NCBI GenBank assembly: GCA_963753245.1
Contig: CAVWBK010000011.1
Span: 227,215 to 291,214 of the forward strand
DNA length: 64,000 nt
DNA from: VRUE01 sp963753245
Lineage (GTDB): Bacteria; Actinomycetota; Thermoleophilia; Solirubrobacterales; 70-9
Direction: 5' to 3'
Shown here: positions 48,519-58,422 of the stretch, piece after piece
How the letters are laid out: the number at the start of each line of letters is the position of its first letter
How positions within the stretch are numbered: position 1 is the stretch's first letter
The notes under the pieces: generated by a model
What the model was told of the DNA's origin: nothing
The model's database searches: none
The model's input: the letters and a program-made list of their open reading frames with translations, nothing else
Translations under genes and position numbers: made by a program

Positions 48519-49810
48519 CCGCCGCGGCCGGGCCGGATCTTCCCGGCCCCTTCGCCGTCGGTCGCTACGCCCGCAAGCTTCAGGAGGAGATGCGCCGCCG
48601 CGCCAGGGTGCGCCTGGTCGGTGAGGTGACCGGCATCGGGCGCAGCAAGGTGCAGGCTTACTTCGAGCTGCGAGACGCCGAGGGCGCCGTGCCATGCGTG
48701 ATCTGGCTCAACGACCTGGAGCGATCCGCGCTGCCTGAGGGGGGACTTGGTGATGGTGCCGAAGTCGTGATCAGCGGCGGGCCTGACTACTACCCTGGCG
48801 GGGGTCAGGCCTCGCCGAGCTTCGCCTTCCGCGCCACGCACGTGCGGCTCGCCGGCGAGGGTGATTTGCTGGCCCAACTGCAGGCGCTGCGCAAGCAGCT
48901 GCGCGCCGAGGGCCTTTTTGAGCTGCAAAAGCGGATCGCGCGTCGGGCACTGCCGAGGACGATCGGGGTTGTCACAGCCGAGGGCGGTGCCGCCCGCCGC
49001 GACCTGCTCGCCGGGCTCGAGCGCCGGGGCTGGGCGGGAACCCTGATCTGGGCCTTCGCGCCCGTGCAGGACCGTCGCGCGGCGCCGGCGATCGCCACCG
49101 CGGTCCAGGATCTCGCGGCCCGCCCGGAGATCGATGTGATCCTGATCTCACGAGGAGGGGGCAGTCTCGCCGACCTCTGGGCATTCTGCGATGAGACGCT
49201 CTGCCGCACGGTCGCGATGCTGCGGGTCCCGGTAATCAGCGCGATCGGCCACGAGCGCGATCGGACCTTGCTCGACGATGTCGCCGCCTGTGCCTGTTCG
49301 ACGCCGACCCACGCCCCCGAGGAGCTTGTGCCGCTTGACTGTCGCCAGGCTCGGCGCAGCCTTGAGGCTGCGGCCGGATGTTTGCGCCTGGGGGCATCCC
49401 GTGCCCTCGCCAGCCGCGGCCCGCACCTGGCCTCGTTGGCCCGGGGGCCGGCTCGGGCGCTGCGCCGCCAACAGGGTGCACTGAACCAGAGCACGCGCGA
49501 AATTCGCGCCGTCTCCGAAAAGGCCCTGGCCGCTGAGGGTGAGCGCCAGCGGACCTACACACTCGTCCTCGAGCGGGCCGCGGGCCGCGCCGTGGGCCCT
49601 GATCTGGGCCGCCATCGTGCGGCCCTGCGGCGGGCGGCCGTGGCCCTCCGCGCGCACGACCCCGAGCGAACCCTGGAGCGCGGCTTCGCCCTTGCCGAGG
49701 GACCTGGCGGTGAGCCGATCACCACTGCCGAGGGAGCGCGCGCCGCCGAGCGGATTAGTCTGCGTTTCTCCGATGGACGGATCCGAGTCAGACCAGACAC
49801 CGACAGCTGA
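48488..49810 (+). CDS. xseA: exodeoxyribonuclease VII large subunit
   Basis: The protein has an N-terminal OB fold (YARKLQEEMRRRARVRLVGE, YFELRDAEGAVPCVIW), then the catalytic region with PRTIGVVTAEGGAARRDLLA, EIDVILISRGGGSLADLWAF, VISAIGHERDRTLLDDVA and a helical C-terminus ending in DPERTLERGFALAEGPGGEP. It has 440 residues. It partners XseB (next gene, overlapping) to degrade single-stranded DNA. The GTG start overlaps the HxlR-type gene by 31 nt; a later start is possible. Confidence 0.93.
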   Translation: MGAPLEARGVAAAAGPDLPGPFAVGRYARKLQEEMRRRARVRLVGEVTGIGRSKVQAYFELRDAEGAVPCVIWLNDLERSALPEGGLGDGAEVVISGGPDYYPGGGQASPSFAFRATHVRLAGEGDLLAQLQALRKQLRAEGLFELQKRIARRALPRTIGVVTAEGGAARRDLLAGLERRGWAGTLIWAFAPVQDRRAAPAIATAVQDLAARPEIDVILISRGGGSLADLWAFCDETLCRTVAMLRVPVISAIGHERDRTLLDDVAACACSTPTHAPEELVPLDCRQARRSLEAAAGCLRLGASRALASRGPHLASLARGPARALRRQQGALNQSTREIRAVSEKALAAEGERQRTYTLVLERAAGRAVGPDLGRHRAALRRAAVALRAHDPERTLERGFALAEGPGGEPITTAEGARAAERISLRFSDGRIRVRPDTDS

Positions 49811-50027
49811 ATCCTATGAGTCAGCGGTCGGGCGCCTCGAGCAGATCATCGAGCGACTCGATTCCGGCGGGTCGGGGCTGCGCGAGACCCTCGACCTCTG
49901 CCGCGAGGGTCGCGAGTTGATCACCTATTGCGCCGCGGAGCTCGACGCGGTGGGCGAGGGCCTCAAGGAACTGCGACTCGACGAGCTCGCCGAGCAGCTC
50001 GAGGCATCGGCACCCGGCGAGCGCTAA
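49773..50027 (+). CDS. xseB: exodeoxyribonuclease VII small subunit
   Basis: This 84-residue helical protein has the family pattern YESAVGRLEQIIERLDSGGS, GLRETLDLCREGRELITYC. It starts inside the last codons of xseA (ATG 49773 in another frame), which couples their translation. Its TAA stop overlaps by 3 nt the TAG stop of the convergent addA gene. Confidence 0.9.
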   Translation: MDGSESDQTPTAESYESAVGRLEQIIERLDSGGSGLRETLDLCREGRELITYCAAELDAVGEGLKELRLDELAEQLEASAPGER

Positions 50028-53000
50028 CTCCGCGGCCCCGCGCAGACTCTGCCGCGAGCCGGACAACCCCTGCACATCCCCTCCGACCGACGCTCCTGGG
50101 GGGCGACCGCGAACTCGCCGGCACCGATTCGCCCGACGACCTCCTCCAGCTCCGCCCTCGCGAGCACCAGCTCCGCCGATCCAAGTCTTTGGATCTGGGG
50201 GTCATCGGGACGCTCCAGGAATAGGTAAGCGACCTCGACCTCCGCTGCGAATCGCGCCTCGGCGACGGCCAGCGCATAGATCGAGCGCTGGGTCCGATAG
50301 CCGCTAGCGCGCGTGGCTGGATCATCGCCGCTGAGCCGATCGGTCTTGTAGTCGACGACCAGCGGAGCCTCGCCGGGGCGCTCGACGAGCAGATCAATCG
50401 ACCCGCGCAGCACCGAGCCCTCGATCTCCAGCAAGAGGGGCACCTCCGATCTAATCTCGGCGCCGTCTGGGCGAATTCTCGCGTTGAGCAGATCCGACTC
50501 GAGCCAGCCGGAGACCGAGCTGGCCAGATCGCTGCGCGAATCGACGGGGAGACCCTCCGCCGAGGCGTGGCTCTCGAGCAGCTCAGCGGGTGGCTGGCGC
50601 CACCCGTTTGACTGGCTCCACTCGAGCAGGCTGTGGACCACGCGGCCCCGGGCGCTGCGTTCCTCTCGGGCGGAGGGCGCGCTCACTTCGCCCTCGGGGC
50701 CCGCGAGTGCGATCTCGCGACCGAAGCCAAACACCCTTTCGAGCTGAAATCGGTAGCCGCATTCCTCATAGGCGGAGATCGCCGAGTAGGAGAGCGGGCG
50801 GCGGGAGACCGATCGCGGCCGGCCGCCGAGCAGGGGAGCAGGGCCGCTGAGCGCCGAGCGCGCGGGGGGCGGCGGCGGATGGCGCTCGATCAACTCGGCG
50901 GCCCGCTCGGGGGTTGGGGTGCTAAGGCGGACCGAAATCTGGGAGGGTGCGAACGCGATATCAAGGCCCGGACGGGGTTCCGGCGGCGGGATTGTGATTG
51001 TCGAATCGTGCTCGCGGTCGACCCCGAATGCATCCACGATTCGCTCGATGATCGGAGTCGAGGGACGCAACTCGACCGACTTCTCCCTGATCACACCGCT
51101 GAGTATCAATCGGCGCCGCGCACGGGTTGCCGCAACGTGGAAGAGGCGCAGGCCCTCCGCAGCATCGCGCTCGTTTTCCTCTTCGCGCAGCGCTTCGTGG
51201 GCGTAGATATTGATCGAGCGTGCCCCCAGTCTGCGTAGTTGCATACCGACCCGTCGGTCGTCGCCGCGGCCGAGGGTCAGAAGCGGCGCCCAGCCTCCAC
51301 CGAGCAGGCCGCGATCGAGGTGGGGGACGGCGACGACCCCGAACTCGAGTCCCTTGGCGCGGTGGACGCTCATGATCCGCACCCCGTCGTGATCCTCCGC
51401 GGCCGTTGCTGCCGAGGACTCATCAGCGCTCTCCTCGCGGAAGGCGAGGTAGTCGAGCAGGCCGCGCAAATCCCGGCCCTCGCGGGACTCGAACTCCTCG
51501 GCGATCCGCATCAGCTTGCGCAGATTGGCAAAGCGAGCCTCGCCGGCAGGCTTGAGCAAAATGGCGAGGTCATAACCCGTCACGGTGATCGCGCGGTCGA
51601 TCAGCTCGGCAAGTGGAAGGCGGCTGCTGGCGGCCCGCAGCGCGCTCAGTCTGATCGCAAATCTCTCAAGCAGGGCGATCTCGGTTTCGGGAATCTGGTC
51701 GATTTGTCGCGGGGACTCGATCTCGGCGCTGCCGATCCCCGCTGTTAGCGCCACGGCCGGCCAGACGTGGCGCCCGCGGCCGGAGGCCTCCCTCAACAGC
51801 CAGAGGGTGTCCGGCGTCACACCGCAGGCAGGAGACGCGAGGGCGCCGAACAGCGACTGGTCATCGAGCGGGTTGGCGATCGTGGCTAGCAGCGCGCAGA
51901 CATCGGAGACTTGTTGTTGGGACCAGTAGCCCCGACCACCGACCACGTAGGGGCGCAGGCCCGCTCGCGCCAGGGAATCCTCATAGGCATCGAGGTGGGT
52001 GAAGGCGCGCAGGAGGACGACCATCTCCCCGCGCGAAGTCCCATCCTCGGCGAGGCGGCGAAGCCGCTCGGCGAGGAAGCGCGACTCGGCAACGTGGTGG
52101 GGCTGGGTGCCGGAATCGATTGCCGGCTCCAGCTCGAGCTGATCCCAACCCTTGCGTGCGGTGAGCAGGAGCTCGACCGCCGGGCCCTCCTCGGCGGACT
52201 CTGGAGTCGGGTGGGCGACACCGACCCGCAGTGGCTGGTATTCGGTTCCGATCAGCTCGGAGCCGAGTGCGTTGAGGGCACCGATGACGGCCGGGTTGGA
52301 CCTGAAGTTGCCGGTCAGCTCGATCAGCTCCCCCGCGGGATCGGCGGCGATCGCCTCGCGCTGCTCACTGAATGCTTCAAGGTCGGCGTGGCGGAAGCCG
52401 TAGATCGATTGCAGTGCGTCGCCGACGACCATCAGCCTCGTCCCGGGACCGCGCAGCGACTCGATCAGGCGGACCTGGAGGCGGTTGGTGTCCTGGAACT
52501 CGTCGACCATCAGGTGTCTGAATCTGCTGCGGTACGCGCCGCCGATCTCGGCTCGCTCCAACAGCTCGGCGCTGAGTAGCTGCAGGTCCTCGAAGTCGAT
52601 TCCCCCACGTCGCTCCTTGGCCAATGCAAAGCGCTCGGCGAAGAGCTCGAGCAGTCGCCCGCAGTGCTCGTAGGCCGCTCCTCCCTCGCCGGCCTCCGCG
52701 ACGCTCGCGATCGCCATCTCGATCGCCTCTCTATAGGCCTTCATCTCTTTCGCCTTACCGGTGGGGCGCAGTGCGTCGACCTGTTCGAGGGAGATCGCCG
52801 CGCCGCGCTCGCCGAGTACCGCGATCGCTTCCTCGGCCAGTGGCCGGTGGCGGCTCGACTCTCCCAGATCCGCGGCGGTTTGCGTGGCCACCGTCAGCGC
52901 CCGGCCCAGCGCGGCGGAGGGATCGGCAATGGGGGCTAGGGGCAACAGCGCTCGCGGTGCTCCTCGACTGCGCAGCTCCTCATGGGCGCTGGTGATCAGC

Positions 53001-53503
53001 CCCCGAAGGGAGTCGATCCGGAAGGCGGCGACGGTCTCCACTCGTGCGGCCTGCTCCCCCTCGCTGAGAAAGAGCTCCAGCGCCTCATCAAAGGCCTCGT
53101 GTGCGGCCCGGTCGGCCTCCGGCGCATCGAGAACACGAAAGCGCGGGTCGACCCCGGCGGCAACCGGATGGGAGGCGAGCAGTCGGTGGCAAAAGCCATG
53201 GATGGTCGTCACCCAGGCGCTGCCCAATGCCCCCAGCAGCCCCTCGGCGCGCGCTGAACCCCCGCGCGCCCGTCGGGAGAGCTCGGCGCGGATACGCTGG
53301 CGCAGCTCGGCCGCCGCCTTGTCTGTGAAGGTGATCGTCAGGATTGCGTCGAGCTCCACGCCCTGCTCGCAGGCGAGGCGGCAGTAGCGATCGACCATCA
53401 CCCCGGTCTTTCCGGTCCCAGCACCGGCCTCGACCATCACCGCACGGGCATCGGTGGCGATCGCGGTCGCCTGCTCCGCTGTCGGACTGCGGTCGCTCCT
53501 CAT
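50024..53503 (-). CDS. addA: AddA-type UvrD helicase-nuclease
   Basis: All SF1 helicase motifs are visible: Walker A EAGAGTGKTGVM, TFTDKAAAELRQRI, VDEFQDTN, VVGDALQSIYGFRHAD, GNFRSN, RIMSVHRAKGLEFGVVAV and FHVAATRARRRL. The C-terminal PD-(D/E)XK nuclease has GSIDLLVERPGEAPLVVDYK and the Gln of GYRTQRSIYALAV. A Cys in SAYEECGYRFQLE plus CRGCPARGRVC at the end form an iron-sulfur-type quartet that is not expected in classical AddA. It overlaps addB by 4 nt. The role is double-strand-break end resection. Confidence 0.88.
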   Translation of the reverse strand: MRSDRSPTAEQATAIATDARAVMVEAGAGTGKTGVMVDRYCRLACEQGVELDAILTITFTDKAAAELRQRIRAELSRRARGGSARAEGLLGALGSAWVTTIHGFCHRLLASHPVAAGVDPRFRVLDAPEADRAAHEAFDEALELFLSEGEQAARVETVAAFRIDSLRGLITSAHEELRSRGAPRALLPLAPIADPSAALGRALTVATQTAADLGESSRHRPLAEEAIAVLGERGAAISLEQVDALRPTGKAKEMKAYREAIEMAIASVAEAGEGGAAYEHCGRLLELFAERFALAKERRGGIDFEDLQLLSAELLERAEIGGAYRSRFRHLMVDEFQDTNRLQVRLIESLRGPGTRLMVVGDALQSIYGFRHADLEAFSEQREAIAADPAGELIELTGNFRSNPAVIGALNALGSELIGTEYQPLRVGVAHPTPESAEEGPAVELLLTARKGWDQLELEPAIDSGTQPHHVAESRFLAERLRRLAEDGTSRGEMVVLLRAFTHLDAYEDSLARAGLRPYVVGGRGYWSQQQVSDVCALLATIANPLDDQSLFGALASPACGVTPDTLWLLREASGRGRHVWPAVALTAGIGSAEIESPRQIDQIPETEIALLERFAIRLSALRAASSRLPLAELIDRAITVTGYDLAILLKPAGEARFANLRKLMRIAEEFESREGRDLRGLLDYLAFREESADESSAATAAEDHDGVRIMSVHRAKGLEFGVVAVPHLDRGLLGGGWAPLLTLGRGDDRRVGMQLRRLGARSINIYAHEALREEENERDAAEGLRLFHVAATRARRRLILSGVIREKSVELRPSTPIIERIVDAFGVDREHDSTITIPPPEPRPGLDIAFAPSQISVRLSTPTPERAAELIERHPPPPPARSALSGPAPLLGGRPRSVSRRPLSYSAISAYEECGYRFQLERVFGFGREIALAGPEGEVSAPSAREERSARGRVVHSLLEWSQSNGWRQPPAELLESHASAEGLPVDSRSDLASSVSGWLESDLLNARIRPDGAEIRSEVPLLLEIEGSVLRGSIDLLVERPGEAPLVVDYKTDRLSGDDPATRASGYRTQRSIYALAVAEARFAAEVEVAYLFLERPDDPQIQRLGSAELVLARAELEEVVGRIGAGEFAVAPQERRSEGMCRGCPARGRVCAGPRS

Positions 53504-56500
53504 TCCTCGTCACGATCCTCGTCGTCGATCGGCGCCCGGTCGCGACGGCAGATCGGCGCGAAGTCGCAGTAGGCCGGGCAGACGTCATGGTCCTTGAGTC
53601 CAAGTCGGGGACCGGGGTCACGGCGGATGTCGCCGGCGCGCATCCGCGCGACAATGGTTCCTGCCCGGGCCCGGGCCTCCTTGAGCAGGGCGTCGAACTC
53701 CTCCTCAGGGAGGACATCCGTACCGACCAGGCCGAGCTCCGGCAGGCCCTCTTCGCCAGCCAGGACCAGGCCCCGCGGGCGGCGATTGGTGGTCGCCCGC
53801 AATGGATGATAAAGCGCACCGATTGGTGTGGCCCCCCAGAGCTCCCTGGCGGCCATCAGGTAGAGCTGCAGCTGCAACTTCTCCTCCTCCTCGAGCTTTT
53901 TCGCCGGCGGTGCCCTGCTCGCGACCTTGTAGTCGTGGACCAATGCACGGCCGTCGGCGGCCATATCGACCCGGTCGATCTGGCCGTGCAGAAGCCAGCC
54001 GTCGATTTCCAGCGGCGGGCGGATTGCCTCCTGCTCATCGCCGAACCTCGCCTCGAGCAGACTCGGCTGAAAGGCTCCGGGGTCGCGCCGGGCTTCCTCG
54101 CCGAGGAAGCGAACCAGGAGGCGCTCGATGGCGGTGCTGATTGCGCGCTCGGGCGGGCTCTCGCCGAGGCGCTCCGCGGAGAGCTCGGTGACCAGCTCGC
54201 GCCCGCGTTCTTCCCAGGCGGGCAGCGAAGCGGGGGAGGGCTGGCGCTCGCCGCCGGGCCGCTCGCCGTAGAGGCGCTCCAAAGCTGCGTGCATCAGTCC
54301 GCCCCCGACGATCGCGTCGGGTATCGGGTCCAGCGCGGTCGGGCGCAGCTCATGATCGGCGAACCATCGGTAGGAGCAGAGGTCAAAGCTCTCGAGGGTC
54401 GTTCCGCCGTAGGCCCTCACCGAGCGCAGGCGTTCGATCACCGCCGGGTTGCGGAGCGGACCAGGGCCCCTGGTTGCCGCCTCGGCGGCCCGCGCCGCCT
54501 CGAGCCGGGAGCGGACTCGGGTTCGAATCAGCTCCCCCGGGCAGGCCTCGCGCAGCGCCTCCAGGCTGGGATCCTCGTCGCGCAGGCTCGCAATCGAGCG
54601 CGCGAGCTCATCCTCGCTGGGCGCCTCTGAGGGAGCGTGGACGACGTCCGCGAGGCCGCGATCGCGGGTCAGCGTTGCCTCGAGCTCGTCACTGCCCTCG
54701 CCCGTCGGGGGCGGAGCGAGGATTCGTCGGAGGTCATCGATCAAGGGCGAGCGGGCCTGCGCGGCCCCCACCTCGTCGCTGTCGCGGTAGGAGAGGGTCA
54801 GGGTGCGGCGGGCCAGGCCGAGGCTGGTGTAGAAGAGGTAGCGCTCCTGCTCCTCCTCCTCGCGGCGTTGGTCGAGACCCAGCGATTCGCGCTGGGCGTC
54901 GGAGAGAAACGGATCACCGCCGCCGCGGCGCGGGAACTCGCCGTCCTGCAAGGAGCCGATCACGACGTGGTCAAAGCGCGCCGCCCGCAGCCGGCCGGGG
55001 TCAGCGATTCGTACCCGGCCCTCAATTGGACCGCTCCAGGCCCGAAAGCGGAGGTCGCGCAGCAACCCGATCAGCTCCGCGGCGCCCGGCGCCAGGTCAC
55101 CGAGCTCGGCGATCTGCGCGAGGGCGACCGAGATCGAAGCGGCGGCCGCCAGCTCGCTACCGTCGCCGGGCCCGGGCTGGGGGCCATCGCCCTCGCCCTC
55201 CAGGAAGCGCAGTGCCATCCTCGCCGCGGTTTCCCCGAGCGCAGCGGCGAGGCCTCTCTCGCCCGCTGCTCGTAGCTTGCGCAGGTCATAGGGCAGCTCC
55301 CGCTCGGCCTCCTCCCAGAACCCCAGTGCCTCGGCGCCGCCCTGTACTCGCTCTCGTCGGATCTTGCGCTCCAGCCAGTCAACCCGCCCGGGCTCAACCC
55401 CCGATGGACCGCGCAGCCAGCGCAGCACATCACTCGCGCGGGCGCTCCCGTGCTCGACCTCAAGTAGGGCGAGGAGGGAGCCGCCGACTCCGGTTGCGGA
55501 GACCGGTAACTCGGCCTCGAGGGCGACCCCGATTCCATAGGACTCCATCACCCTGGCAAGTAGCGGCCCACGGCGGGCGGGGTCACGGAGGACGATCGCG
55601 ATCTGATCTGCATCTGCTCCCGCGTGCAGAAGCTGGGCAACTACGGCGCCGATTGCCTCGGCCTCGCCGCGCTCACCGGCGGAGCGCAGGAAGACGAGGT
55701 CAGAGTCGGGTTCCACCGGTGCGACATTGGTGACGCCGAAGCCCCGCTCCAACTCGAACAAGAGCCGCGAGTCCGTGTTGGTGGGGTCAGGCTGGGTCAC
55801 CTCCTCGGTCGCAAACCCGATTTCCTCCTGTAGCCGCTGGACCAGCGCCGAGCGTGAGCCAAGGACATCGCGGCCCTCCTCGTGCGGAAGCGAGATCGTC
55901 ACATCTGTGATCGCGCTCAGCCTGCGCAGGAGCACGAGTTGGTTCGCGGTCAGGTCGTCGAGGCCGTAGAGGAAGACCGGCCGGCCGCCCCAGACCTCGC
56001 CCCCGTCCTCAAGCACCGCGAGAGCCCGGCGCGCCACGCCGTCGGCATCGAGGCGCCCGGTTGTGGCGCGGACGGACTCATAACTGGCGAATAGCGTCGC
56101 AAGGTCGCTGAGGTAGGCGGATCCCTCGAGCGTCGCAGCTCCCGCCTCGACCGCGGCGGGGTCGAGGCCTGCGGCCTGAAGCTCGGCGATCAGGCGATCC
56201 AGTGAGGCGGCGAAGCCGGCCCGGGTCGAGGAGTGCCTCAGTGGCCCAAGGTCGCGGTGGCACTCGCCGACGGCAATCGCGACGACCCGCAGGCGTTGTG
56301 CCGGTGTCAGTGTCTGCGCGGGGGGCTCCCCGGCGGCCGTCGCGATGACCGCGAAGAGACCCTCGAAGGTGATCACCGAGCCGGCAAGTGCACAGCCTCC
56401 GCGACAGAGCTCGCCTTCAAAGCGAAATGCATCATCGCGGTTGGGGACGATCAGCACCGGGGATTTCTCGAGCCCCTCGCGAAAACGCCGCACGAGCAGA

Positions 56501-56547
56501 CCGGCGCGGCCGGAGTTGAGCGGGCCTGAGATCAGATTCAACGCCAC
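53500..56547 (-). CDS. addB: AddB-type nuclease subunit
   Basis: GTG 56547 was chosen because TAAGCT lies 7 nt upstream and the fold begins VALNLISGPLNSGRAGLLVR; the longer frame to 57033 is arginine-rich noise. The Walker A-like loop GPLNSGRAG lacks the lysine, so the motor domain is probably inactive. C-terminal nuclease: GQIDRVDMAADGRALVHDYK and LQLQLYLMAARELW. Cys in ESFDLCSYRWF and CPAYCDFAPIC form the iron-sulfur staple. The length is 1015 residues. It partners AddA, the next gene (ATGA-type overlap). Confidence 0.85.
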   Translation of the reverse strand: MALNLISGPLNSGRAGLLVRRFREGLEKSPVLIVPNRDDAFRFEGELCRGGCALAGSVITFEGLFAVIATAAGEPPAQTLTPAQRLRVVAIAVGECHRDLGPLRHSSTRAGFAASLDRLIAELQAAGLDPAAVEAGAATLEGSAYLSDLATLFASYESVRATTGRLDADGVARRALAVLEDGGEVWGGRPVFLYGLDDLTANQLVLLRRLSAITDVTISLPHEEGRDVLGSRSALVQRLQEEIGFATEEVTQPDPTNTDSRLLFELERGFGVTNVAPVEPDSDLVFLRSAGERGEAEAIGAVVAQLLHAGADADQIAIVLRDPARRGPLLARVMESYGIGVALEAELPVSATGVGGSLLALLEVEHGSARASDVLRWLRGPSGVEPGRVDWLERKIRRERVQGGAEALGFWEEAERELPYDLRKLRAAGERGLAAALGETAARMALRFLEGEGDGPQPGPGDGSELAAAASISVALAQIAELGDLAPGAAELIGLLRDLRFRAWSGPIEGRVRIADPGRLRAARFDHVVIGSLQDGEFPRRGGGDPFLSDAQRESLGLDQRREEEEQERYLFYTSLGLARRTLTLSYRDSDEVGAAQARSPLIDDLRRILAPPPTGEGSDELEATLTRDRGLADVVHAPSEAPSEDELARSIASLRDEDPSLEALREACPGELIRTRVRSRLEAARAAEAATRGPGPLRNPAVIERLRSVRAYGGTTLESFDLCSYRWFADHELRPTALDPIPDAIVGGGLMHAALERLYGERPGGERQPSPASLPAWEERGRELVTELSAERLGESPPERAISTAIERLLVRFLGEEARRDPGAFQPSLLEARFGDEQEAIRPPLEIDGWLLHGQIDRVDMAADGRALVHDYKVASRAPPAKKLEEEEKLQLQLYLMAARELWGATPIGALYHPLRATTNRRPRGLVLAGEEGLPELGLVGTDVLPEEEFDALLKEARARAGTIVARMRAGDIRRDPGPRLGLKDHDVCPAYCDFAPICRRDRAPIDDEDRDEE

Positions 56548-56648
56548 CCCTCTCAGCTTAGGCAGGGCCGCGGCGCCTGCCCACCTCGCAAAGTCCGCTG
56601 TTCGGCCCCCCGCTTTGCCGTCTCCCCGCGTCTCTAAATTGATCCCCG

Positions 56649-57104
56649 ATGGCTCTGTGCTTCGTCGACCCAGCTGATGCGATCCGCGCGATCGCCGACT
56701 CGATCGGCCGCGAGGCGCGCCGCCAGCTGCTCGGTGAGGCTGTGCGGGCCTGGGTCGATGAGATCCCCGACAGCGAGCTTGAAGTCCACTACGCGAAGGC
56801 GCTCTCTGAGCTCGATGAGCATGACCTCTCGATGCTCGCCGCCTGGCACGGTTCGCTGGAGGTCGGCCAGCCGGTTCCCAATCGGGACTTTCTGATGGGC
56901 GCCTTTGGCTCGCTCGGCGAGAACCGACGTGAGGCGCTGAAGCTCGCCGCGGGCTTCCGCGGTGAGGAGGCCGTCGACGCGGGGGTGACCGAGGAGGACG
57001 CACTGGAGCTCGTCCTCGGCCTGCTCTCACCACCGCGCCAGATGGAGCTCGCCGTCGAGGCTGTTGAGCTCTACATCTGGGACCGAGCCGGCTCGGACAA
57101 CTAG
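56649..57104 (+). CDS. conserved-looking acidic helical protein, unknown function
   Basis: The protein has 151 residues: ALCFVDPADAIRAIADSIGR, EARRQLLGEAVRAWVDEIPD, LSMLAAWHGSLEVGQPVPNR and TEEDALELVLGLLSPPRQME. It is soluble, acidic and mostly helical, with no recognised family. TAAATT lies 8 nt before the ATG, giving a leaderless start in the 101-bp divergent gap shared with addB. Its 3' end overlaps the convergent methyltransferase gene by 4 nt. Confidence 0.7.
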   Translation: MALCFVDPADAIRAIADSIGREARRQLLGEAVRAWVDEIPDSELEVHYAKALSELDEHDLSMLAAWHGSLEVGQPVPNRDFLMGAFGSLGENRREALKLAAGFRGEEAVDAGVTEEDALELVLGLLSPPRQMELAVEAVELYIWDRAGSDN

Positions 57105-57766
57105 GGGCGGGCGCTCAGTAGCTCGAGGCTTCCCCAGGCGGTTCGCAGGCGCTTGTGGGTTCGAAGGGCATCAAAGCCTGCAGCTTCGATGAAGCGCGGT
57201 AAGCGCCCGGCGACGTGATCGGCGGTGCCAGCGAAACCGTCGATCAACTGCAGGACGAAAAATGCCGCCCGCATCAGCGGGTCCTGCGCAGCTCCCCAGT
57301 CGGCGATGTGAAGGGAGCCCTCGGGGCGCAGCACCCGGTGGGCCTCGGCGAGGGCCAAACGCTTGCCTTCTGGGTCGAGATGGTGGAGAACCAACGACAT
57401 CACCACCCGGTCAGCGCCGTGGTCGGCGAGCGGCAGCTTCCCCGCGAGCGCCGTCCGCCACTGGACCGCCTCAGCGCCCCGCTTACCCAGCGCGATCTCC
57501 CGCGCCGCTGGATCGGGCTCGATCGCCACGACCCGGGCGCCGGGGGCGGCGGCTGCGAGCGCGATCGCCAGCGTCCCCGTGCCGGCACCGATGTCAGCGA
57601 TCGCCGCCCCGCGCGGCAACCCGCTGAGCACCTGCTCGGTGAGGAGGGCGCGAAAGTGGGACTCGCGGGTCGTGATCGCCAGGGCTGTGTCATAGAAGCG
57701 GGTCAGTCCCCGTCGCCCAGCCGCCGGGACGAAGCGGGTCGTGCCACCGCCGCCCCTATTGCTCAC
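57101..57766 (-). CDS. class I SAM-dependent methyltransferase
   Basis: Motif I is IADIGAGTGTLAIALAAAAP, the acidic residue after beta-2 is in RVVAIEPDPAAREIA, and VVMSLVLHHLDPEGKRLALA with EAHRVLRPEGSLHIADWG complete the UbiE-like layout. The length is 221 residues. The N-terminal FVPAAGRRGLTRFYDTALAI is typical of small-molecule methyltransferases. The GTG start overlaps the HAD gene stop (GTGA), so it is the third gene of a coupled unit. Substrate unknown. Confidence 0.87.
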   Translation of the reverse strand: MSNRGGGGTTRFVPAAGRRGLTRFYDTALAITTRESHFRALLTEQVLSGLPRGAAIADIGAGTGTLAIALAAAAPGARVVAIEPDPAAREIALGKRGAEAVQWRTALAGKLPLADHGADRVVMSLVLHHLDPEGKRLALAEAHRVLRPEGSLHIADWGAAQDPLMRAAFFVLQLIDGFAGTADHVAGRLPRFIEAAGFDALRTHKRLRTAWGSLELLSARP

Positions 57767-58422
57767 GCGCTGTGGCCGCCGGCGAGTGCAGCCTTGATCT
57801 CGGCGATCGCCTGCTCGTTCTCGCGAAAGTGGATGGCGTTGATGCCGGCTCGGCGAGCCCCTTCGCAGTTGACCTCGACATCGTCGATGAAAAGGCAGGT
57901 CTCCGGGGATGCTCCGATCCGCTCCAGCGTCAGCGCGTAGATTTTCGATTCCGGCTTGCGATAGCCGACGAAACCAGAGTCGACAACGAGCTCAAAGATC
58001 TCATCGACGGGCAGCATCGGGCGCCAAAGCGGCTCCCACTCACGCACGTTGTTGGTCAGCATCACCATCCGGCGACCGCCGTCACGCAGCTCTCGCATGA
58101 GCTCGACCATCGGCGGGTTGGGCTCCAGCGCCTCGAAGTAGATCTCTTTGAAGCGGTGCATCTCGGGGCGATGGCCGAGCAGCGGCTCGAGACCGTCGGT
58201 GAGCTTGCAAAGGAATGTCTCCTCGCTGATCTCGCCGCGCTCCATTTCATAGAGCGGGTTGTCGCCCGCCGCCTCGGTGATCGCCGCCATCGCTTTTCCC
58301 AGGGTCTCAGTCGTTATCCCGGTCTGGTCCTGGAAGGCCATGAACGACTCGATCAGCGGAGTGGTCAGCACCCCACCGAAGTCGCAGATCACGACCTCGA
58401 CCGGCGCTCGGAGTTCAGGCAT
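57763..58422 (-). CDS. HAD-superfamily hydrolase
   Basis: The ATG at 58422 overlaps the upstream gene by 8 nt and starts just before HAD motif I (VEVVICDFGGVLTTP, nucleophile Asp14); the extension to 58497 is rejected. Motif II is MVMLTNNVREWEP, the Lys is in VGYRKPESKIYAL and motif IV is CLFIDDVEVNCEGARRAG. At 219 residues with a helical cap, it belongs to the dehalogenase/epoxide-hydrolase-like subgroup. Substrate unknown. Confidence 0.88.
   Translation of the reverse strand: MPELRAPVEVVICDFGGVLTTPLIESFMAFQDQTGITTETLGKAMAAITEAAGDNPLYEMERGEISEETFLCKLTDGLEPLLGHRPEMHRFKEIYFEALEPNPPMVELMRELRDGGRRMVMLTNNVREWEPLWRPMLPVDEIFELVVDSGFVGYRKPESKIYALTLERIGASPETCLFIDDVEVNCEGARRAGINAIHFRENEQAIAEIKAALAGGHSA

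Noticed and set aside
56548..57033. N-terminal extension of the AddB-type protein
   Set aside because: The extra residues are Arg/Pro-rich, overlap the divergent gene at 56649 and lack any AddB similarity; GTG 56547 has a -10 and the fold start.
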